This document shows positions 1 through 4,654 of a DNA stretch of 5,582 bases, piece by piece (position 1 is the stretch's first letter; each line of letters begins with the position of its first letter). The DNA is from Thermodesulfobacteriota bacterium (lineage in GTDB: Bacteria; Desulfobacterota; Thermodesulfobacteria; Thermodesulfobacteriales; Thermodesulfobacteriaceae), in assembly GCA_003641645.1 (NCBI GenBank), contig QNAZ01000060.1, positions 1-5,582 on the forward strand, read 5' to 3'. Under the pieces are notes generated by a model. It worked only from the letters and a program-made list of their open reading frames with translations. It had not been told where the DNA came from and did no database searches. A program made the translations under genes and the position numbers.

Positions 1-60
1 GAAAAAGCTTCTGAAGAAAAACCAGCTGAAGAAAAAGCTGCTCAAGAAAAACCAGCTGAA
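1..60 (+). repeat. Tandem 30-bp coding repeat, two visible units
   Basis: Bases 1-30 and 31-60 match at 28 of 30 positions; the differences are T to G at 10/40 and G to C at 13/43. Each unit encodes ten residues (EKASEEKPAE and EKAAQEKPAE). A partial third unit (GAAGCT) follows before the stop. The array may continue upstream of the window. Such in-phase repeats commonly vary in copy number between strains. Confidence 0.85.
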
Positions 61-72
61 GAAGCTCACTAA
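1..72 (+). CDS. C-terminal end of a protein with a Glu/Lys/Ala/Pro-rich repeat tail (5' truncated)
   Basis: Frame 1 is open from the window edge to a TAA at 70-72 and gives 23 residues that read EKASEEKPAE, EKAAQEKPAE, then EAH. Only this low-complexity tail is visible, so the protein cannot be identified. Charged Ala/Glu/Lys/Pro tails of this kind occur on some bacterial ribosomal proteins (S16 and S2, for example) and on various nucleic-acid-binding or envelope proteins; choosing among these would be a guess. That the frame is coding is supported by the in-frame 30-base repeat, whose two differences are whole-codon changes (Ser to Ala, Glu to Gln), and by a strong intrinsic terminator 10 bases after the stop. 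The gene converges on the minus-strand gene that ends at 137. Confidence 0.7.
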   Translation, partial: EKASEEKPAEEKAAQEKPAEEAH

Positions 73-81
73 ACCATTTTC

Positions 82-117
82 AGCCCTCTTTTTTTAAAAA
101 GGGGGCTTCTAATTTTT
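82..117 (+). terminator. Intrinsic terminator after the plus-strand gene
   Basis: AGCCCTCTTT at 82-91 pairs with AAAGGGGGCT at 98-107 (one G-U pair at 87/102), leaving a small T/A loop. The stem is followed by TTCTAATTTTT. The GC-rich base of the stem followed by a T-rich run on this strand is a standard Rho-independent terminator. On the minus strand the stem is followed by GAAAATGG, with no T-run, so it would be a poor terminator for the gene ending at 137. Confidence 0.8.
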
Positions 118-136
118 AAGTTTTAGGAGTCTTTCA

Positions 137-766
137 TTAAAAAGGACGATTCTTTGATTTATGATTATTTTTATGTAGTTTTTTATGTAGTTTGTGTTTT
201 TTAAAGAGAAATTTATTAATTTCTACATATTTTGGATATTTCTTTTTATATTCAATAATTGTTTTTGGGTCTTCATGATAATATTCAGCTAAAAATTTGA
301 TATTTGATAATTCTATAATATCTCTATCATCATAAATAATGATTTTTTTCCCTTTATGTTTTTTATGATATCCCCAAGCCTTACCATAAGGTGGACCATA
401 AATTACTATATAATCTCTGAACAAAATATCTGGGTGCAATCCAAAATAAATCATTATATTATACCAGGAATATCCTCTCTTTCTCATTTTTATAATTATT
501 TCTGGTTCTATTCTACGATATTTATGGATTAAAAAGATTATAGGTAATTCCTCTTCTAAAATAAAGGGGTATCTCTTTTTAATAATAATTATTTCCTCTA
601 CAGGAATTCTATAATAATCCCCTATAGAAAAATATAAATGTGAAAGTCTACCATCACTTATAGAAATTCCTATATCTATATCCTCTCCATAAGAAGATTT
701 TAGATTAAGAGGGATTAAAAAGTAAACTAAAACCAAAGTTAAAATTAAAAATTTAGGGATTCTCAT
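137..766 (-). CDS. Exported protein of unknown function with three YxxxP-type repeats and a Lys/His-rich tail
   Basis: This is a 209-residue protein of unknown function. The N-terminus is a clear signal peptide: MRIPK, a hydrophobic core at about residues 6-22, then a plausible signal peptidase I site after SYG (about residue 27). There is no lipobox Cys and no Cys anywhere, so a soluble periplasmic or surface location is inferred. Three related helical segments are visible at about 51-67 (YYRIPVEEIIIIKKRYP), 83-99 (YRRIEPEIIIKMRKRGY) and 162-178 (YYHEDPKTIIEYKKKYP). They share a Tyr, a Pro 3-5 residues later, an Ile pair and a basic cluster. SWYNIMIYFGLHPDIL (100-115) and GPPYGKAWGY (124-133) lie between repeats 2 and 3. 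The tail, about 186-209, is Lys/His-rich. A similar arrangement occurs, from memory, in uncharacterised exported proteins of Geobacter-like bacteria; this is unchecked. The ATG at 764-766 has a perfect AGGAGGT (774-780) 7 bases upstream. The gene appears to be its own transcription unit, 123 bases from the stop of the upstream gene. Confidence 0.8.
   Translation of the reverse strand: MRIPKFLILTLVLVYFLIPLNLKSSYGEDIDIGISISDGRLSHLYFSIGDYYRIPVEEIIIIKKRYPFILEEELPIIFLIHKYRRIEPEIIIKMRKRGYSWYNIMIYFGLHPDILFRDYIVIYGPPYGKAWGYHKKHKGKKIIIYDDRDIIELSNIKFLAEYYHEDPKTIIEYKKKYPKYVEINKFLFKKHKLHKKLHKNNHKSKNRPF
169..192 (-). repeat. Perfect 12-bp tandem duplication in the Lys/His tail
   Basis: TTTTATGTAGTT occurs twice in tandem on the plus strand (169-180 and 181-192). 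In the minus-strand gene it encodes KLHKKLHK (residues 192-199), so the basic, His-containing tail appears to have grown by an in-frame duplication. Confidence 0.85.
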
Positions 767-811
767 TTTTACTACCTCCTGCTTTAGAATTTTAATTAAA
801 TACTCTCAAAA

Positions 812-840
812 ATTGTACCTAAAATTTATAAAGGATTAAA
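812..840 (-). promoter_or_regulatory. Candidate sigma-70 promoter for the exported repeat protein (proximal)
   Basis: On the minus strand TACAAT (812-817, 5 of 6 to the -10 consensus) lies 17 bases after TTTAAT (835-840, only 3 of 6 to the -35 consensus). This would give a leader of roughly 40 bases before the ATG at 766. In sequence this AT-rich such matches arise easily by chance, so support is weak. Confidence 0.3.
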
Positions 841-860
841 CAAGTAATTAGTTAATTTAA

Positions 861-889
861 ATAATGCAATAATTTCAAATTTATTGCAA
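861..889 (-). promoter_or_regulatory. Candidate sigma-70 promoter overlapping the palindromic operator (distal)
   Basis: On the minus strand TTGCAA (884-889, 4 of 6 to -35) is followed after exactly 17 bases by CATTAT (861-866, 4 of 6 to -10). The -35 box lies inside the palindrome at 884-898, and the inverted half-site (865-872) touches the -10 box. This is the geometry expected for a repressor operator. The leader would be roughly 85-90 bases. It is an alternative to the TACAAT promoter nearer the gene. Confidence 0.3.
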
Positions 890-898
890 TTATTGCAA
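865..898 (-). promoter_or_regulatory. Cluster of three TTGCAATAA half-sites with a perfect 7-1-7 palindrome (candidate operator)
   Basis: Read on the minus strand this stretch is TTGCAATAA, TTGCAATAA, an ATTTGAAA spacer, then TTATTGCA. The first 15 bases (884-898) form a perfect palindrome, TTGCAAT-A-ATTGCAA. The second and third half-sites form another inverted repeat with 8-bp arms (865-872 and 881-888) and an 8-base loop. The 7-1-7 design and all but the third and fourth base of each arm match the Bacillus PerR box (TTATAAT-N-ATTATAA). A Fur-superfamily regulator is therefore a reasonable guess, not a demonstration. The site overlaps the last codons of the EndoQ-like gene and lies 99-132 bases upstream of the exported repeat protein. 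Confidence 0.45.
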
Positions 899-2191
899 AG
901 AGAAAAGGCTTTGTTGTTTTAAACCTGCTGAAGATTCTTCTTCAGGTGCTTCAAAAATTTTTATAACCCCATATTCTCCATCATAACCCGGTTTAGCAAA
1001 TATTTTTCCTTCTCTAACTCTTTTAATAGCTTCTATTAATCTTGGTGGAAAGATTTTTTCAAGTTCTTTTAGATCTATTTTTAAAAGAATTTCAAATTCA
1101 GTTCCTGCCATAGAAATATATTGTTCATATAATTTTTCTACGGATTTACTTTGCTTACTAAGATTAAAAACCTCAGCTATTATTTCTATAAAAGGAACTA
1201 AATGCACAGAAAGAGGTTTATTAGGTGGAATATATCCTTCCTCTCTATCAGCTAAAAGTTCTATTCTGTGAAGAACTCCTATAGTTAAAGGATTTCCGCA
1301 TTTTGGGCATTTATAGCCTAAAGCCATGGTTTCTTTAGGAGAAAGACATACTTTACAAGCTCTGTGTCCATCGTAATGATATTTTCCCTCTTCTGGATAA
1401 AATTCTATTGTAAAAGCAATAGTCCCATTTTTAATAGAATGATAAATATTTTCATAAGTTAAAGGATAAAAAAAGGCTGTTGCTTCCCTTCCTAATTTAG
1501 GAGGGGAATGGGCATCTGAACAAGAAATTAAAGTAATGTTATCGAGTTTAGAAATTCTCCAGTTCATTTCTGGATCAGAAGAAAGCCCAGTTTCTATAGC
1601 ATAAATATAAGGTGTTGCTTCTTCAAAAGCTTCTTCCATAGAATCAAAACCTGAAAAAGCTCCAAACAGAGAATACCACGGAGTCCAGACATGAGCAGGA
1701 ATAATTAAGATTTTATCAGAAATTTTAATTAAATCTAAGGTTAATTTTTTGCAACTTATTCCAAAAGTAGGTCTTCCATCTATAAGAAGATTTCCCAGCT
1801 TTGATAAATAAAGATTAATTTCTTCTACTGTTTCAAAATCAGGTGCTATTATGAGAAGATGAACTCTTCTATTGGATTTGTTATGTTGGGAGAATATAAG
1901 AGAAACTTCAGAAGTTAAAATAAATCTCGGTCCCTCAGGAAGCTTATTAAAAAAATAGAGACCAGAGGCAGGGTCATATTCTAAATTTTCTTTTAATTCT
2001 TTTAACCACATTGGATGAGTAAAATCTCCAGTTCCTATAAGCTGAAGCCCTTTTAATTTTCCAATTTTAGCTAAAATAGGAATTTCCATAAATTTACTGC
2101 AAGCACGACTATACTTAGAATGAATATGCAAATCTCCTATAAAAACTTTTTCTAAAAGTTCTTTAGAAGGAAATTTTTGATTTTTTTTCAT
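890..2191 (-). CDS. Endonuclease Q-like PHP-domain DNA repair nuclease
   Basis: This 433-residue protein matches the EndoQ family (TIGR00375 type), which nicks DNA 5' of deaminated bases (uracil, hypoxanthine, xanthine) and abasic sites. The PHP metal site is visible: DLHIHSKYSRA (20-30), GTGDFTHP (53-60), E95, PAHVWTPW (165-172), IETGLSSDP (199-207) and SCSDAHSP (223-230). A zinc site follows: C279-x2-C282-x12-C295-x2-C298, flanked by HYDGHR and CPKCGNPLTIGVL. A helical C-terminal domain completes it, so length and domain order fit full-length EndoQ. The last residues contain QQSLF (426-430), a bacterial beta-clamp-binding-type motif. Start: the ATG at 2189-2191 overlaps the TGA of the upstream rfbD-like gene as ATGA, and GAGAAG lies 7 bases before it. 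A TTG ten codons upstream (2219-2221) lacks a ribosome binding site. The gene is last in the sugar operon; no strong terminator follows it. Homologues are sometimes mislabelled UvrD helicase, but no helicase motifs are present. Family assignment is confident; activity is inferred. Confidence 0.9.
   Translation of the reverse strand: MKKNQKFPSKELLEKVFIGDLHIHSKYSRACSKFMEIPILAKIGKLKGLQLIGTGDFTHPMWLKELKENLEYDPASGLYFFNKLPEGPRFILTSEVSLIFSQHNKSNRRVHLLIIAPDFETVEEINLYLSKLGNLLIDGRPTFGISCKKLTLDLIKISDKILIIPAHVWTPWYSLFGAFSGFDSMEEAFEEATPYIYAIETGLSSDPEMNWRISKLDNITLISCSDAHSPPKLGREATAFFYPLTYENIYHSIKNGTIAFTIEFYPEEGKYHYDGHRACKVCLSPKETMALGYKCPKCGNPLTIGVLHRIELLADREEGYIPPNKPLSVHLVPFIEIIAEVFNLSKQSKSVEKLYEQYISMAGTEFEILLKIDLKELEKIFPPRLIEAIKRVREGKIFAKPGYDGEYGVIKIFEAPEEESSAGLKQQSLFSLQ
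902..916 (-). other. Candidate beta-clamp-binding motif QQSLF at the EndoQ C-terminus
   Basis: These five codons encode Q-Q-S-L-F, three residues before the end of the protein. They match the bacterial sliding-clamp consensus QL(S/D)LF at four of five positions (Q1, S3, L4, F5). The motif lies at the extreme C-terminus after a Glu/Ser-rich stretch (EAPEEESSAG), which suggests a flexible, accessible tail. Archaeal EndoQ is reported to act with PCNA through its own clamp-binding motif. Confidence 0.55.
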
Positions 2192-3021
2192 TTTAAAACT
2201 TCTCTCAATTCCTCTTTCCAATTTTTTATTTTTATTTCTAAATTTTTACATATTTTTTCATTACTCATTGCAGAAAATCTTGGTCGTTTAGCTGGTAAAT
2301 TAAAATCTGCTTGATAAGCTGGATAGATAAATTTTTTAATTCCTTTAATTCTAAAAACCTCTTTAGCCCATTCATAACGAGAGGCATAACCTGAGTTTAC
2401 AAGATGATACAGTCCTGTCAACCCTGCATTTATTGCTTTTAAAGTTATTTCAACTATAGTTCTTGTAGATGTTGGAACAGAAAACTCATCACAAGCAATC
2501 CTTAAATAATCTTGAGCTTGAGTCCATTGCAAAAGTTTATAAATAAAATTTTGTTTGCCTTCACCATAAACCCAGCTTGTGCGAAAGATAAGATAGTCTT
2601 CCATCTGCTCCTGAATAAAATATTCTCCAAAAAGTTTACTCTTGCCATATTCGTTTAAAGGATTAGGATTGTCTGCTTCAGTGTAAAGTCCTTCTTTTGA
2701 ACCGTCAAAAACATAATCTGTTGAAAAGTGAACAAGCTTAACTTTATAATTATTACATGCCAAAATTAAATTAGCCACTCCTAAAGAATTAACCTTTATA
2801 GCTTCAAAAGGGAAATTTTCTGCCCTGTCAACCAGATTGTAAGCTGCACAGTTTATAACGATAGAAGGTTTTATCTCCTTAAAAACTTCAATAACTCTTT
2901 TAAAATTAGATATGTCTAATTCTTGTTTTGAAAGGGCTACAAAATTTTCTTCTATTTCTGTCAGTTTTTTTGAAAATTCTTTTGCAAGTTGACCTTTTGC
3001 TCCTGTAATTAATATTTTCAT
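2188..3021 (-). CDS. rfbD: dTDP-4-dehydrorhamnose reductase (RmlD/RfbD family)
   Basis: This 277-residue extended SDR fits RmlD, which reduces dTDP-4-dehydro-L-rhamnose to dTDP-L-rhamnose with NAD(P)H in the cytoplasm. The nucleotide-binding loop is MKILITGAKGQLA (G7, G10), and NCAAYNLVDRAE (57-68) and STDYVFDG (100-107) are typical of the family. The catalytic pair is Y125-x3-K129 in NEYGKSKLFGE, followed by RTSWVYG (147-153). The C-terminal substrate region contains RPRFSAMSNEK (246-256). Length is normal for the family. The ATG at 3019-3021 overlaps the TGA of the upstream SDR gene (ATGA), with AAGGA (3031-3035) 9 bases before the start; its own TGA overlaps the EndoQ start in the same way. 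With RmlC two genes upstream but no RmlA or RmlB in view, the product could be L-rhamnose or a related 6-deoxyhexose. Confidence 0.9.
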   Translation of the reverse strand: MKILITGAKGQLAKEFSKKLTEIEENFVALSKQELDISNFKRVIEVFKEIKPSIVINCAAYNLVDRAENFPFEAIKVNSLGVANLILACNNYKVKLVHFSTDYVFDGSKEGLYTEADNPNPLNEYGKSKLFGEYFIQEQMEDYLIFRTSWVYGEGKQNFIYKLLQWTQAQDYLRIACDEFSVPTSTRTIVEITLKAINAGLTGLYHLVNSGYASRYEWAKEVFRIKGIKKFIYPAYQADFNLPAKRPRFSAMSNEKICKNLEIKIKNWKEELREVLK

Positions 3022-4076
3022 CTTAAAGATTCCTTATCAAACTTTATGTTTAAAATACCTCCATACATTTCAAGCTCTTTTATCAGATTATACCATTTTT
3101 CAAGTTCTGTATACCAATCAAGTGTTATAGTTTGAATTGTTTTATCAATTTCACCAGACTCAAGTTTTTGGATAATCTCTTTTACTCCATCTTCTGCTTT
3201 TCTTTTTGGTGTCCAGTTAATCACATTTTTTATCTTTTTGAAAGACACTCTATAACTTCTTTTATCTGGGTCTCCATACCAATCTATATCTACGCTTTTA
3301 CCTGTTTCTTTTTCCACTAATTCAGCAACTATTTTACCAAGCTTACCTATTTGATAGTTTAATTCATCTCCACCTACATTAAAAATTTCTCCATTTATCT
3401 TTGTTTCATCTGGAAATTCTAAAAATTTTATAACTGCTTCTGCTACATCTTCTATATGCACAAATGGTCTGTATTGGGTTCCATCTCTCATTAACGGAAG
3501 TCTACCTGTTTTCCATGCACCATAAGTCATTCCATTTATAGCAAGGTCAAATCTCATCCTTGGGCTATATCCAAATACAGTAGAAAACCTAAGAGCAACT
3601 ACGATAAAATTTTTATCAGCCAGAGGAATAATATCTTTTTCTGCTTGAAGGTTTGCTTTTGCATAAGTTGTTAAAGGGTTTACAGGAGAGTTTTCATCTA
3701 CTATATTTTCTTGAAAACCGTATATACTACAGCTTGAAGGAAAAATATATCTTTTAACTCCTAATCTTTTGGAAATTTTTGCTGTTCTAACCCTTGAATA
3801 GTGATTTATTTGCCATGTAGCCTCATTAAATCTTTCACCAGTTGGGTCATTAGAAATTGCAACAAGGTCGACTACAAAATCAACATCTTTAAAATGCTCT
3901 TCAGATAAAACTCTTGTATCATCTTTTATTATTTCTAAATTTTCATGAGGCTTTAATTTATCCAAACCAAAGAAAAATCTGTCCACAGCCTTTACTCTGT
4001 AGCCTTTAGATAAAAGTTTAGGAACCAAAACAGAACCAATATAACCACCAGCACCTGTTACTAAAACTGTTTTCAC
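3018..4076 (-). CDS. NAD-dependent epimerase/dehydratase (extended SDR) acting on a nucleotide sugar
   Basis: This 352-residue protein has the extended-SDR fold: VTGAGGYIG (6-14) binds NAD(P), D32 is placed to prefer NAD, and FPSSCSIYG (112-120) carries the catalytic Ser region. LRFSTVFGYSPRMRFDLAINGM (162-183) and RDGTQYRPFVHIEDVAEA (197-214) are typical of sugar-nucleotide epimerases and reductases. The usual YxxxK is Y138-A-K-A-N142: Lys at +4 is replaced by Asn (codon AAC, 3651-3653), and the only nearby Lys is at +2. From memory, relatives share YAKAN, so this may be a subfamily trait. About 45 C-terminal residues run past the usual end of the fold. Start is GTG (4074-4076), overlapping the rfbC TGA as GTGA, with GGAGGT (4082-4087) 5 bases upstream. 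The exact reaction (4-epimerase, dehydratase or 4-reductase) cannot be told. Given its neighbours it probably modifies an activated sugar for a surface glycan. Confidence 0.85.
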   Translation of the reverse strand: MKTVLVTGAGGYIGSVLVPKLLSKGYRVKAVDRFFFGLDKLKPHENLEIIKDDTRVLSEEHFKDVDFVVDLVAISNDPTGERFNEATWQINHYSRVRTAKISKRLGVKRYIFPSSCSIYGFQENIVDENSPVNPLTTYAKANLQAEKDIIPLADKNFIVVALRFSTVFGYSPRMRFDLAINGMTYGAWKTGRLPLMRDGTQYRPFVHIEDVAEAVIKFLEFPDETKINGEIFNVGGDELNYQIGKLGKIVAELVEKETGKSVDIDWYGDPDKRSYRVSFKKIKNVINWTPKRKAEDGVKEIIQKLESGEIDKTIQTITLDWYTELEKWYNLIKELEMYGGILNIKFDKESLR

Positions 4077-4654
4077 TTTGAACCTCCCTCATAGTAAAAA
4101 TTTATTTCTTCTAAAATATCTTTTAAAAATGGTGCATTTTTATCTTTTTCAGAAAGAATAGGATTACTTGTTGGCCAATCTATTTTTAAGTCAGGGTCAT
4201 TCCATCTTATAGACCTATCATGTTCTGGAGAATAGTATTCATCTACTTTATAAAGTATTTCTGTGTTAGGTACAAGTGTTAAAACACCGTGGGCAAAACC
4301 CTTAGGAACTACAATTTGTCTTTTGTTATATTCGGTAAGTATTACACCTATCCATTTGCCAAATGTGGGACTACCTTTTCTTATATCAACAACAACATCA
4401 TAAATAGCCCCCTTTAAACATCTCACAACTTTGGTCTGAGCTTTTGGATTGAGTTGAAAATGAAGACCCCTTAAAACAAAAGCATGTATACTTAGAGAAT
4501 GATTATCCTGGACAAAATTAAAAAATAAACCAATTTCTTCAAAATCTTTTTTATTATAACTTTCCATAAAAAAACCTCTGTGGTCTTCAAAGACAGTTGG
4601 TTCAAGTATATAAACCCCTTCAAGAGCAGTCTCAAATTTTTTAAATTTACCCAT
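4073..4654 (-). CDS. rfbC: dTDP-4-dehydrorhamnose 3,5-epimerase or related cupin epimerase (RmlC family)
   Basis: This 193-residue cupin matches RmlC, which epimerises C3 and C5 of dTDP-4-dehydro-6-deoxyglucose. Visible family motifs are PTVFEDHRGFFMESY (19-33), VLRGLHFQ with catalytic His65 (60-67), Q73-T-K75, DVVVDIRKGSPTFGKW (86-101), KRQIVVPKGFAHGVLTL (111-127), and the tyrosine region YKVDEYYSPEHDRSIRWNDP (135-154). All the residues expected for an active enzyme appear present, and length is normal (about 180-190 in the family). The closely related sugar 3-epimerases and 5-epimerases look similar, so the exact substrate is open. The ATG at 4652-4654 has GGAGGT (4662-4667) 7 bases upstream and overlaps the stop of the upstream oxidoreductase by 8 bases. 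Its own stop overlaps the SDR start by 4 bases, so translation is probably coupled. Confidence 0.9.
   Translation of the reverse strand: MGKFKKFETALEGVYILEPTVFEDHRGFFMESYNKKDFEEIGLFFNFVQDNHSLSIHAFVLRGLHFQLNPKAQTKVVRCLKGAIYDVVVDIRKGSPTFGKWIGVILTEYNKRQIVVPKGFAHGVLTLVPNTEILYKVDEYYSPEHDRSIRWNDPDLKIDWPTSNPILSEKDKNAPFLKDILEEINFYYEGGSK

Noticed and set aside
82..107. Terminator hairpin acting on the minus strand for the gene ending at 137
   Set aside because: On that strand the stem is followed by GAAAATGG rather than a T-run, so only the plus-strand direction is well supported.
864..889. Hairpin after the EndoQ stop as an intrinsic terminator of the operon
   Set aside because: The stem is short (8 bp) and almost all A-T, and the following minus-strand sequence is AT-rich without a clean T-run. 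An operator reading fits the repeated half-sites better.
890..2191. UvrD-type helicase or PolX-like polymerase as the product
   Set aside because: There are no Walker motifs and no polymerase domain. The PHP residues, zinc site and GHRACKVC/CPKCG context fit the EndoQ family.
3132..3320. A 62-codon open frame on the plus strand
   Set aside because: It is antisense within the well-supported SDR gene, is Phe/Ile-rich as expected from the complement of AT-rich coding DNA, and matches no family.
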